64,000 bases of DNA from Cercis canadensis (lineage: Eukaryota > Streptophyta > Magnoliopsida > Fabales > Fabaceae): the NCBI GenBank assembly GCA_003255065.1, contig QAOA01002417.1, positions 1,870,122 to 1,934,121 of the forward strand, read 5' to 3'. Numbering within the stretch: position 1 is the first letter of the stretch; every line of letters starts with the position of its first letter. This document shows, piece after piece, positions 1-11,335 of the stretch. The notes under the pieces were generated by a model. The model did not search any database. It was not told where the DNA came from and saw nothing but the letters and a program-made list of their open reading frames with translations. The position numbers were made by a program, and so were the translations under genes.

Positions 1-278
1 TCATAATATTATTCTTATCGTGTTGGATTTTACAATCATGTGAACGCTATAAAATAGTGTGTTACTATTTAATTTAAAGCACCGACAGATTCTAGATCTA
101 ATCCTGCATGCGACAAAGAATCTAAATCAACGTCAACATCTCAGAAAATATTGCGACTCTTTAGTTGCATGTACAGTATTATTTTGCACAAATATAATTG
201 AGCTAATCATGACCACAAAAGGCTACATCCACTATAAGCTTGTTATCTTCTATTAAAAATCATAATTTATTTTTTTAG

Positions 279-478
279 GAAAGAGGACACTTGTTCGTTA
301 CGCAAGAGGAATTTTACGACCATCGTCTCAAGATGACCAATTTCTCATGCTTTTATCTAAACTGGTGAAGTGGTCTACTGAAAATGGTCCAAAACCTATC
401 CCCTTATTGGGCCCACATTACCTACTGCTTACGACGGAATTGTGTAATGCCCTCATTTTTCTCATCGAAATTCACTAG
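279..478 (+). CDS. possible terminal exon of an upstream gene (partial)
   Basis: A T-rich tract ending in AG at 277-278 is followed by about 65 open codons to a TAG at 476-478. The frame reads KRTLVRYARGIL near its start and PIPLLGPHY near its middle. The acceptor-like boundary plus an open frame to a stop suggests the last exon of a gene that begins left of the window. I do not recognise the protein. The stretch at 59-256 before it has no convincing coding content and would be the intron. It could also be a chance open frame or a relict. Confidence 0.3.
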
Positions 479-1695
479 TTTATCATTTTCATAATATCAT
501 CATCATAATCAATGAGTCATCATTGAAAGTGAACTTTAGTCTTTAGATCGTCATTTGCCCTAAATTATTAAGCAAATCCATGGGAAATGTAAACATTAGT
601 GTATGTTCCTTAATTTATTGTGGAATGAGCTTATGATATTTGTTAATAATATTCATATAATTTTAGAATATTGGTTCTATTATAAAACATGTGTAATTTC
701 TCGTTCTAAAAATGATTCAAAGGTTAGGGTATTAAAATTTAAGATTTACAAAGCTAGATATGTGGTTTTTATTTTCTTTTAAGTATGATTCTTCAAAAGA
801 ACAAGTTTATTTCGAATAAAATGTTATGGTTGATCCTATAAGTTCAGAAAAAAAATTAATTTATTTTGTTTTTGGATGGGAAGGGGCCTGGCTCATGGGT
901 GGTGACACCAATGTCTTTTTTATTATTTTTTTCCTTTGCCACCATACACTGGTTTCTTAATCAGGTGGAATTGGGCCAATAGTAGTGGAAACATGAGTCC
1001 AGATTCAAATTTTGGGCCAAGTCCATCAAGAACTTAAAATTGAAACAGTGGACCCAATAAGGCCCAGTTACCCTAGTTGGGTCGGGTACGCTAGCCGCTA
1101 ACGCAAATTTGTTAACATTTTCAAGTCGATTATTCCAGAAAATAAATTTAATTTTCATTTTTCTGGTCGATTTTACAGAGGGAAAAATAAAAATACTTGC
1201 TCTTGGAAATTCGAATTGACACTGTATAACAAAAAGCAGCTGCTGTGGCCAATTTTCCTTCTGTAGCGGCGGCAGCCAGGTACCAAATACATTGCCGGCA
1301 AATATATACACTAGAGATGATAAATAGTTAAATACACTCATATCATGTTAAAAACTTTTCCTGCACTTCCCCGCCTCCCTGTTGTTACCTCGTTTACTAG
1401 GTAAGATTCTTCCTCAAAATCTATGGCTCTGTGCTCCACTTTCTGTCGGATTTGAATTTCATCTCTTCCTCGTTTGGAGACAGATAGAGTGTTGATTGTA
1501 TACTTTTACATTTTCTCCGTTTCTTGGAAAACGCTTCTGAGAATTAAGATCTTAATCTCCTGCAGCTGCATGTCTCTCGTAAAAATTTTGTTCTATCGAG
1601 TGGTTCAATTAAGCAGGCTTATAATAATTAATTAATTAATTGGATAATAAATCATATGGTGAATCTGAATCTGTTGCAGAATTTTTTTGAGCAAA
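479..1695 (+). promoter_or_regulatory. intergenic region and 5' UTR of the CCR4-like gene
   Basis: No coding region is seen. Three TGGGCC/GGCCCA elements (971-977, 1012-1017, 1061-1066) match plant site II elements, which are known from promoters of housekeeping genes and bound by TCP factors. A likely 5' UTR intron runs from a GTAAG donor at 1401 to an AG acceptor at 1678-1679, placing the spliced leader directly before the ATG at 1696. A short upstream reading frame of ten codons starts at the ATG near 1423 and would lie inside that intron. Confidence 0.5.
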
Positions 1696-4600
1696 ATGAG
1701 CTCAACGCCAACACCGATATTTCCCAAATTCGTTTCGGTCGAAGGCAGCGATATACATTCAAGAAGTAAGCCAGATGGTGAGACAACATTCTCTGCTGTT
1801 TTGGTTCACCTGTGGGAGTTTTACTCTATCACGTAACTTTAATATGCTTTGATGTTTGTTTTTCATATTAGAGCGCTTGTTTAACTTCTTTGGTATCACA
1901 TAACTTACAGAAAATACTTGGCTTAGCTTTAATATGAATTTTAATTTGGTTGCACATATTCTCTTTGGATGATTCAATGGGGTTGACGTCTGTAATGATT
2001 TATCACAGGGTTCAGATTCAGTCTTGTCTCGTATAACACATTGGCTCAGGTATGGTAACTATTGATTTTTATCAAATCTCTAAAACTTCTTTATTTGCAT
2101 TTGAAAGGCTGGTTTAAATTGTGAAATATAAGAAACTTATGTATTGTTCGATACCTTGTACAATGGACATTGCCATGCAACCAAGTCTTTAGTAAATTTT
2201 TTTATGCTTGGCTCTAAGTCATTTTGGATCTCTAACTTTCATTTAATGCAACATTTTTTCTCTTTGTAATGTAGGTTTACGTGAAGAGCTCTCTGTTTCC
2301 GCACTCTCCTTCCTCATGCCTGAAGTAAGTTTATTTTGCACCCGAAGTTGTAAATGATAGCAAGATGCACATCAGTACTGGGTTTAAACTTCTTCTTTTT
2401 TTTTGGTGGGGGGGTGCTTACTGCAGATGGAAAGTTCGTTCAAATGCAATTTTAGCTGTTCTCAAAGACTTGGGAGCTGATTTTTTCTGCCTGCAGGTTT
2501 TTTCTTTTATTTCTAGTTCTTATTCTCTTTCTCTTCTAGCCCCTCTGCTCTTTCGCTCTTTCTCTAGCTTTGGTTGCTTTTGGTTGGAGTCTAAATATAA
2601 AATTCTTTAAAATGTTGTCTTATGTTTCAGAATTCACTCTCTTTACTATTTTCCTTGATGGATTTCCTTTTCAGGAAGTTGATGAGTTTGATGGCTTTTA
2701 CAAAGGAAGCATGCAGGAACTTGGATATTCTAGTATTTATATGAAGAGAACTGGGCAGAAGCGTGATGGATGTGGGTTATTTTACAAGCCTGACCGGTAT
2801 GTTGGGAATTATAAGTCTGTGTTTTCTTAACTTACAAAATTTAAACCCCTTTCTCCATAAAAGCAGCCTAAAGTCAAGCAAAGTAATTATCTAAATAGGA
2901 TTTAGAACTTGTTGACGTTTCCTAAAAGCAGCCAGAAAGATGTGATTACAACTTAATTGGTGCCCTTCCAATGGTTTTTATAAGTTGCCAAGAATTTCTG
3001 TTCTTATTATCTTTAATAATTTTAGTTTTACGTTCAAGCTCAGTTTGTGCTATTTAGTGCAGAGTTGGTCTTAGAGGAGAAAATCGAATACAATGATCTT
3101 GTGAACTCTATTCAAGATGGAAACTCTTCAAATAACAATGACCAGTCAGATAAACTAAAGGATGTTGAANATAGGATTTAGAACTTGTTAACGTTGCCTA
3201 AAAGCAGCCAGAAAGATGTTATTACAACTTAATTGGTGCCCTTCCAATGGTTTTTATAAGTTGCCAAGAATTTCTGTTCTTATTATCTTTAATAATTTTA
3301 GTTTTACATTCAAGCTCAGTTTGTGCTATTTAGTGCAGAGTTGGTCTTAGAGGAGAAAATCGAATACAATGATCTTGTGAACTCTATTCAAGATGGAAAC
3401 TCTTCAAATAACAATGACCAGTCAGATAAACTAAAGGATGTTGAACCCAAAAGTGGTAACTACTATTTGTTGCTATTATATGTTTCAATTTTTTATCCTT
3501 GCTTTTTTTTTTTTATAGTTGAAAGCAGAACATTAAATTTATATTCTCATTGTAATATTAAGATTTGTCATATCTATAACATAATACTGTTCTTATATTT
3601 GTTCTAAAGCAAAACTTTCTCTTTGATACTTTGTTTATATTGCTAAACCCTCTTTTTATTCCTTTGATATTTTCTCACTTTGTTTTCTGGATTTTATGTT
3701 ACCATTTCCATTCGTTCTTATTGTCAGCAAAAACAACTAGAAACTTGCTGTTGCATGCTCATTACCTGTACAGAATACGCTATATGTTTTAATCAATTTT
3801 CAGATCTAGGATCTAAAAAGAATTCAGAAGATCGTGGTGATCCCAATGATCCTCGTGTGAGACTAAAGCGAGACTGTGTTGGAATTTTGGCTGCATTCAA
3901 ACTCAAAGATCCTTGTCAGTGCATTGTTATTGTTGCTAACACTCATATTTATTGGTAATTGAGTGATTTATGTGTGTGTTTTTTGTTTGACTTTTAATGA
4001 ACTTTCACCATCATGTGGCTTGGTTTATATGAACATGTGATTTCTGAATTATAATGGTGGAACTCATAAAGGGGCATTTACATTTCTGCCCCAGGGATCC
4101 TGAATGGGTTGATGTCAAGCTTGCACAAGTTAAATATCTTCTATCACGCTTAGCACAATTTAAAACACTGGTATCAGAGAGATTTGAATGCACACCTGAA
4201 GTCATTGTGGCGGGTGACTTCAATTCTACTCCAGGGGATATGGTACCCTATCTACCTATGCGCTTCAAATTTCTTAGTTTGCCATTTTGTTTTGTTTTGT
4301 TTTTTTTTTTTGTCTTGCTTCAGATGCCCCTATGCTTTTGTCATGCTTGTTCATATAGTCCTTGAGTTTGATCCTAGTGCTTGAAAGCAGGTGCTTTTTA
4401 ATTAACGATATTCCTATTATTACTTTTAGTTCACATAAGTCCTGCATGATGTGGAGCATATCCGCTACCAATGTGTGCCTTAATTATCAATCTTAATAAA
4501 AGGAAGCATGACCTGTACATAATTACTGCGATTGTGGTCATGAATAACAAGGTTTGACACACTGTAGAATTGATTGAAACTTCACACTTCAATTCAATCC

Positions 4601-5394
4601 CCTTCCCTGGAAAGAGAAAAAGTTGGAGGCTGACTTTTGATTATTTATTTTATTGTTTTTGTTTTTGATGAATTTCTGACTTTATGAGAAAGTGAATTAT
4701 GGGATGAGGCCATGTACACCAAGAATACACGTCAAGGAGCTCAAAATGAGCTAATATTCTGGAAGTTGGACTTCCATGAATTTGACCAAAGACCTTGTAA
4801 ACAATTCAATTATGATAGCCATTCTATAGAAGTGTATCTACAATCACTTATCTAGCCAAATTTACCCATCATAGGAAATAGTAGAAAGTGGAATAGCAGT
4901 CTTTGCAAATTCCTTATCAGAAGAGGAATGAACCATGACACCCTAAGGATTAAATATTACCATTGCATAGTTTCTCTCTTATAAACCTGATGAAAACAGC
5001 TGCTTGTTAGTAGCTCAAGATGTACTTTCAATTATATTTCCTGCAGTGTTTTGCCAATCATTTTAATCTCCCGTTTCCCTTCCAGGTTTATCAGTACCTT
5101 ATATCAGGTAATTCTTCATCAACACCGATGCTTGAATGTCTAGAAGAGCTTCCTATTCCTTTATGTAGTGTCTATGCTTCCACGAGAGGAGAGCCACCAT
5201 TTACAAACTGCACGCCTGGTTTCACTGGTACACTTGATTATATATTATTTTGCCCCTCTGACCACATAAAACCAGTCAGTTTTCTTGAGCTTCCAGATTC
5301 CAATGCCCCTGATGTTGTTGGTGGATTGCCAAACTACAGTCATCCAAGTGATCATCTACCAATTGGTGCCGAATTTGAGATTGTAAAGGACTAA
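1696..5394 (+). CDS. carbon catabolite repressor 4 homolog 4-like nuclease (EEP family)
   Basis: Encodes a Mg-dependent endonuclease/exonuclease/phosphatase-fold protein of the CCR4 group, probably a poly(A) 3' exonuclease; closest in memory to Arabidopsis CCR4-4 (At1g31500). Exons: 1696-1777, 2009-2049, 2275-2324, 2427-2496, 2675-2796, 3334-3455, 3804-3954, 4095-4242, 5086-5394. All junctions are GT-AG and phases agree, giving 364 residues. Catalytic signatures are present: E82 in CLQEVDEF, N208/H210 in NTHIYW, D254/N256 in GDFNSTP, and the final D351-H352 in HPSDHLP. Exon 6 also occurs as a partial copy at 3058-3169 before a single N; I used the complete second copy. The start at 1696 follows a probable leader intron. 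The Arabidopsis protein is longer at the N-terminus, so an upstream coding exon cannot be excluded. Confidence 0.88.
2895..3445 (+). repeat. direct duplication of 275 bp flanking a single N (likely assembly artefact)
   Basis: Bases 2895-3169 and 3171-3445 have equal length and differ at only a few sites; the N is at 3170. The repeat covers the end of intron 5 and most of exon 6 of the CCR4-like gene. Only the second copy continues through the exon 6 donor. If both copies were real and spliced in, exon 6 would be duplicated. Confidence 0.85.
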
Positions 5395-7303
5395 ATGGTC
5401 TCATGAAAATTGATTTTTGATTTCTCAAGAAATTTGTCTTCTTATTCCTTTTCCTCTTTGAAGTGAGATGAGGGGAAGGGTATATGAGTAACTGTACAAT
5501 GAACTTACCGAAGGATGTTATTGAAATCAACACAACAACATTGAGAGAAAGGCAGAAAACATAAATGAGAAGTGTTACGCGGGAGGTGGACTTTTATGAT
5601 GAAACTTTCATTCGTTACGCCTGAGATCACATTTTTTTATCAGTTCAAATTTCTAAGAGTAAATGAACATTGCACATTATTGTTCAAATGACATATACCA
5701 CTTCAAGGTTGGTGAAGTTCACCATCCATTAGCTCCACCAGTCACCAATTCAAGGTTAGCTAAAATATTTGATTTAGAGATATTATCAATCAACAAAGAT
5801 ATATCAACATAATTTTGGAATACCGTTCTATCTTGACTTGTGCTTGTCTTATGATAATTTGTCTATCTACTTCTTCAACATCATACAACTGGAACATGAT
5901 TCAAAAGATTGCAACTGGTTGATATAGATTAGGAAAACGTGATGTTAAGTTAAGCATAAAAGATCTGGGATGACAAATCCTTGTCTCTGAAATTGGAACC
6001 ATAAGTTAAGATTCTCTTGTACTGCTTCTTCAAAGAAAGGTAAACATCATTTTCGTTCCTCCCTTCCACAAGATCACTGCTGTCCGTAGTAGAAAAATCC
6101 CCAAGGTCATTGTCAGAAACTTTAAGGAGGGGTTTACGTGCTAGGGTTGGAGGAATAACTAAGAAACTTCGACCGTTCAGTAATTTGGTTCAGAATTTAG
6201 ACTTGGCATGCAAGGACATTTTTGGCATTTTGTATTGGAATTCACTTAACAAATATACAGATTAGCATGCAAACAATAAATTATTGTCATTTAGTTATAT
6301 TGATTTGAACGGTGTAGAGCATTATCGGAAAAACTAGTCACGGTTGCCACCTGGGCTAGGCTTAACTTTAGTGCGGTGGGCAATATGGGAAGAGTCCCAG
6401 GTTTAAAATCTACCACTTCTCAACGTACCCAAGAACAAAAAAGAAAACTCGTTGCCATTTGAGTTCTGTATTTGTCTTGTCTCTACCATCCAATTAATGA
6501 ACCTATTTTTTGACAAAGAAAAGATAGAATCTGTAGGCAGCAATCTCGTATTTAACATGTACTATTACTTCTGGCTGTTCCGACTTGAACTAAATTTTTG
6601 AGGAGCGAAAGAGATATTATAAAAAAAACTTGGGGGTCATATTAAATATTTTTAAAAATTTAAAGGGCTAAATAATATTTTTAAAATAAATTACAGAAAA
6701 AAAAAGTTTTGAGAGGCTGTGGCCTCCTCCCGCCCCTTAAAGCTTCGCCTATATATATATATATAGGATATGAATGTGGTGAAAATTTTGATATTAATTT
6801 ACGAGTGATGAAGAAGGCGGTGGTATATCCTTTTCCAATTAATGCACAGGTCTTCCTCAAGAAGACACACTCTGTAGCGCTGAAGTTACCTTCTTTTTAT
6901 TTCTCTTTCGCCTTCCCTAATTCTTTCCAGCCTGCAGGAGTGCCACCTCCACAAATTAACCTGTTGCGTAAATATCATATGGTAGCTAGTTTTTACTCTT
7001 CTCATTAATCATTAACAAAATGGCGGTGATACTCCAAGAAAAGTTTAGATATTTGAAATTTTTTATGGTAGTAACTTAAAATCATGATGGGAAATTCTTA
7101 GGAAGAACTTATAATCCTGAACACCTATTGTTTTCATGTAGCAGAGCTAGCTAGCTTATTAATATAATGACATCTCTCTATTTGCAACTAACATATTATT
7201 AAAATACAGAATTCGACTTTCTCCATTACGTATATATTCTCTTAAACTAGACAAATACAAAGCTAATTAATGGCCTCCATTTTTGTGGGGTTAATCGAAA
7301 AGC
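5395..7303. other. intergenic region with a possible SINE-like segment
   Basis: No gene is supported. The 6335-6445 stretch ends in an A-rich tail and contains a segment like an RNA polymerase III B box. A degenerate GC-rich patch near 6715-6750 is followed by a short AT microsatellite. The open frame at 6709-7008 starts at TTG, crosses the microsatellite and is not credible. Confidence 0.4.
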
Positions 7304-7705
7304 TTAGAGCATTGGAGGAGCAGAGTTTGGAAGAACTGGAATGGAAAAATATGGTTTAACCATCGGTGCTTCACTACCCATTGTTGATTCATTGCCAGAA
7401 TCTCCAAGAAATCCGTTGTAAAAGGCTTTAACCTTTATTAGGATGTAACGAAAAGATGATGCAAGATACGAGAATCCCAACTGATGAAGCTTCTCTGCTT
7501 TTTGACTTCGCTTTGAGCTACGTTTTGCACCCTTTGCATGTCCAATGTCTTGTTTGAGGTTGGTTTCAGGTTCTGAAGAATTCCCTATACGGTTGGATGG
7601 TGAACTCTTCCTCCCTCTTTCTCGATAAGCTGCATTGAACTCTTGTCTGTGGGCTGTGGCCTGTTGGCATTTCACATTGCTCACAAGTTGGGTTGCCACA
7701 GCCAT
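7304..7705 (-). CDS. small protein of unknown function
   Basis: A single-exon frame of 133 residues begins at the ATG at 7705 (MAVATQLVSN), not at the TTG 12 codons upstream. A TATATAAA box on the minus strand (7784-7791) lies about 80 bases before the ATG, giving a plausible short leader. The protein is basic in its first two-thirds, with a run of Arg, Lys and Ser (GAKRSSKRSQKAEKL), then an aromatic/hydrophobic segment (FSYLASSFRYILIKVKAF), and a Pro-rich C-terminus (FSIPVLPNSAPPML). There is no signal peptide or clear membrane segment. I recognise no family. The promoter signal and a codon pattern without low-complexity runs make it more likely real than not. Confidence 0.55.
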   Translation of the reverse strand: MAVATQLVSNVKCQQATAHRQEFNAAYRERGRKSSPSNRIGNSSEPETNLKQDIGHAKGAKRSSKRSQKAEKLHQLGFSYLASSFRYILIKVKAFYNGFLGDSGNESTMGSEAPMVKPYFSIPVLPNSAPPML

Positions 7706-7783
7706 GGGGTTGCTGTTGCTATATATTATAGATGATCTCAATTGGCCTCAGCCCTCTGATTGTGCTTAGTGATGATTCATACC

Positions 7784-7791
7784 TTTATATA
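7784..7791 (-). promoter_or_regulatory. TATA box of the small unknown gene
   Basis: Read on the minus strand this is TATATAAA, about 78 bases upstream of the ATG at 7705, a normal distance for a plant core promoter with a short leader. Confidence 0.5.
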
Positions 7792-8953
7792 GACGGGCCA
7801 GCTCCGAGAAGATAGGGGGCTTCTAGTGCTATATGCATGGTTTTTTTTGTAATTTTTGCACATGGTTTCTCAACTAGAATTATGAGCTCACTTGAATTAC
7901 GAAAAGGTACATTCACGTGAAGTGTTGGACCTGTTGAGGCAAGAGGGGTGGTATTGTCATATTCATTATTCATTAGATGGCAATATAATTGGGTTACGTA
8001 ATTGCATGGAAAGGAAAGGAGCATGGATCATTCTCTCCTTGTTTGTGGAAGGTTGGGGCCAATTATTTATTACCTTTTATGTGACGTGATTAGCTTATTT
8101 ATGTAAATAAGTTTGAAAGTAAAATATTTGTATAAATAAATTCTAAAAATAAGATATTTGGGTCAATCAGCCCTACTTTCTCCCTCTCTCTCTCTCGTTT
8201 GTGGCTGAGGGACATTAGTGGTAAGATATGTTGTGTGTATGGAAGTTGGACAGAGTTTCACTAGAGAACGAAATTAATGACTTTTTTTAATTTGATTACT
8301 GATTGAAAAGAACAGCAGAGGTGAGATGGTGAGATGCGAAAATTGAAACAAAAGCTAAGGGATCCCACAGATTCCTGAATTCGGAAATATAAATAGACTT
8401 GAGATAGAACTAAGAAATTGTAGTACGCTTGTGGCGGTTTGCTTGTCTTGTATCCACTTGCCTAAGACTTTTCCTTTTCCTTCTTTGTCTGCCTCTGCGT
8501 GCAATATCGAGCGCGTTCATGGAAGTTAACTCTTTGGATGATGATCTGATCACCTGAATTGGAGTCGGTCAATTCATCATTTTCTTTCACCGTTCTTCCT
8601 TATCAGGTTAATAATATGAAATTTTGATGGGGAGATTATTTAGACCGATTGTGTAGTGTTTAGGAAAATAAAAAACTTAATTAAGCTATGTGTTAAATAT
8701 GTACATATATTGTACAAACACTATAAACTTAATTTATTGCCTAACTTTTATTTTACACTTATAATTTATAATAATAATTTTGTGATTAAGTTTTTTTTTT
8801 TAGAAAACCAAATGATTTGTAATCGCGTAATATTGAAGTCATCATCAAAACTTGTGATCCCTGTTATCCAAATTTAATTTGTAGTCAAAAATTTTTAAAA
8901 AAAAAATTCCTAAAAAATATGTTAATAATTTTTTTTTTTTTTAGAAATTTTGG

Positions 8954-9452
8954 TAGAGCTATCAAAACGGGCTAGCCCAACCCGACATGTCAACAAAACG
9001 GGGATGGGCAAGCTGACCCGTCATTTGGGTGGGCTTAGGAAACCTCAACTCAACCAAACCCACTTTGGGTTATGGGTTAGGTGGGCCATCCCACCAAAAC
9101 TAAAAAAAAAAAAGTAACAATGCATTAAATTTGATGTAGAATAGATGCATGATTGAGTTGTGATAGTCAAAATGACATATGAGACAACAAAGAACTGGAT
9201 TTAGCTCTTTAGAACAAGGTTCATATTAAGAATTTGGTGGTTTTAATTAGAGTTTTTTTTTTTTTTTTTTTATCTTTTCAAAAAAATAGAAAAAAAACCC
9301 AATGGGCTAACTCAACCCGACCCGCCTTAACCTAAACGGGGCGAGCTAAAATAACCCACTTTTAAACGGACCTAATTATATGAACCAAACACATAATGTT
9401 TACATGACGGGCCGGGCCAACCCGACGGGCTCAACCCAATTTAACACCTCTA
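8954..9452. mobile_element. non-autonomous hAT-like element (degenerate)
   Basis: The left end starts TAGAGCTATCAAAACGGGC and the right end, read inverted, starts TAGAGGTGTTAAATTGGG. These are imperfect terminal inverted repeats of the hAT kind. Both arms are rich in CCCGACCCG and GGGTTGGCC-type words, as in a widespread class of plant non-autonomous hAT elements. The interior has a long T tract near 9247-9270. No clean 8-bp target duplication is visible, so the copy is old or the boundaries are off by a few bases. No transposase is encoded. Confidence 0.6.
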
Positions 9453-9930
9453 GCCTCTAGGTTTTGGCTTTGCTAAGAATCTAACTAATTTATTTTGTTC
9501 ATGACAATCTCAACGCATATGGCATTACATTTTTATTCTCAAGTAATGCGTCATTTTAATTATGTAAATATAAATTAAACATTATTTTGAGAAGTGGTGT
9601 GTGGGCATCGTTCAAAGTGCTAAGTGGAAACTATCCAAACTTTCAACTCTCTAGAGCAACGTTACTGTGGATTCAAAGCTTCTCCAGTAATTAAGAGGGT
9701 TGTATTTTATTGGAGAAAAATAGGAACTTACTTCTTTGTCCCGGGTACGATATTAGTATTCCTGAATCTTCTGGACCGTAGGGCGTAGAGGCTTTATAAA
9801 CCATTTTCTATTTACAAACCTGTATATGAGGTAATTGGTGGGACTGCTCTCCGGGAAAGAGTGCTTTGATGTTAAACTTATGCCTGAATCAGAATTGAAT
9901 ATGAAAGAATACACATATAAGATAAAGAGT

Positions 9931-10250
9931 AAAAGGTATTTTCATTCTTAAATTATAAGTCTATTGTTATTTTAATTTTTATTTATTTATTTTTAGTGTC
10001 ATTTTACTTTTCAAATAATTAATTCATATTAATCCATCTACTAAACTGGTCACCAATTAGTATTAGTTAATGATAGAAGATGGATACAGCTTTAATAATT
10101 ACAAGATTTTCAACTAGAAAAAAATAATTCTATCTTATCAACCTCTTTTGCAGCACCATTAACTGATGCTAACAAGTGACTAATTTGATAGACAAACTAA
10201 TTATTCAAATGTGACAGTAGACTTATAATTTGAGACAGAAAATACCTTTT
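9931..10250. mobile_element. fold-back MITE-like element
   Basis: The left end AAAAGGTATTTTC followed by AAATTATAAGTCTA returns in inverted form at the right end (TAGACTTATAATTT then GAAAATACCTTTT). More distant pairing continues inward, so the element of about 320 bp could fold as an imperfect hairpin. No target site duplication or coding capacity is seen, so superfamily is unassigned. Confidence 0.6.
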
Positions 10251-11235
10251 AATCTAAAATAAATAAAGAAATTGAGATTTTTTTTTTTTTGAAAAGTGAA
10301 GCAATTAAGTCAATTTATTTCTTCGAAAAATTAGATAATTTCCTTTTATAAGGAAAATGATATATCGGACGTATAGCTAGACAAACAAAAATAATCATAT
10401 ATATAGTTATGTTTAAGTGAAGCAATTTGAGTCGTTGGTGAGAAGTGAGAAGTTGCTCGTGCCACTATGTGACCATTGCCTACCTCAGTGCGTATGCTTT
10501 GAAGCCACAAACACTAGTTGGTGAATGGTGATGCTATATCATCATTATCAAGTGGTGCTTGTAATCAATGTTTACCAAATACATGGGAACTTGATTAGTG
10601 TTGTGTTGGCCAATTTTATAATCCAAATGAAGAAAGTGGTCTCAAAAGCTCTGTTCTTGGTACTCACTTTCGACGCTTCACAAAAGCTATAATTACTCAC
10701 TTCTCCAGTGCATCGACTACTTTCCTTAACTGGAGTGAACACTTTTTCCTCTTACATCATTTGCACTTGGCATTATATATTGTGTACAATAATGAGACTC
10801 ACTCATATGCAAAGCTGAGGATGCATGCACCAAATATAACAGGTCGTTGCTTTGTTCTACATCTGAACAATTTTATTGCATAAGATAGATTACTTTGATT
10901 GTAACTTACCACTTCACATATCATATATTCTCATAATGTGGGCTAATTAAATTTGAGCCATTCATAAAAAAATATTTAAATGAGTTCAATTTAATGGTTC
11001 ACGTGCTTGTTTAATTAGAGATCATAATGGTAAAAGAATATGAGAAAAAGTACAATTATGCTGCCTGCCAAAATTCACGGCAGATTGAGTTTTCTTGTAT
11101 AACATGATTGAACCATTTGAGCAAGTATGCAATCAGTCATAACAGCGTTCCATTCAAAGTATCTGATCTAAAAATATCTTTGAAGTTGTGCCTAAGATAT
11201 CACGGTCTAGTGTCTACCATACAATGCAAACACAC

Positions 11236-11242
11236 TATATAA
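11236..11242 (+). promoter_or_regulatory. TATA box of the BAHD gene
   Basis: TATATAA lies 100 bases upstream of the ATG at 11336. A transcript start about 30 bases downstream would leave a leader of roughly 65 to 70 bases. Confidence 0.6.
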
Positions 11243-11335
11243 GTATAAGCCATGTTCACTGATATTCAGCAAAATTTTCAATCAAAGCTTCGAGATAGAG
11301 AAATACCCAAGAGAAACACCACCATTGTGTGAAAA

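Larger units (their letters stand above)
7792..11235. other. intergenic region between the small gene and the BAHD gene
   Basis: No gene is seen. The stretch holds a TC microsatellite near 8186-8198, the hAT-like element at 8954-9452 and the fold-back element at 9931-10250. The remaining DNA is AT-rich without long open frames. Confidence 0.5.

Noticed and set aside
7706-7741. N-terminal extension of the small unknown gene
   Set aside because: It begins at TTG; the ATG at 7705 has better context and spacing to the TATA box.
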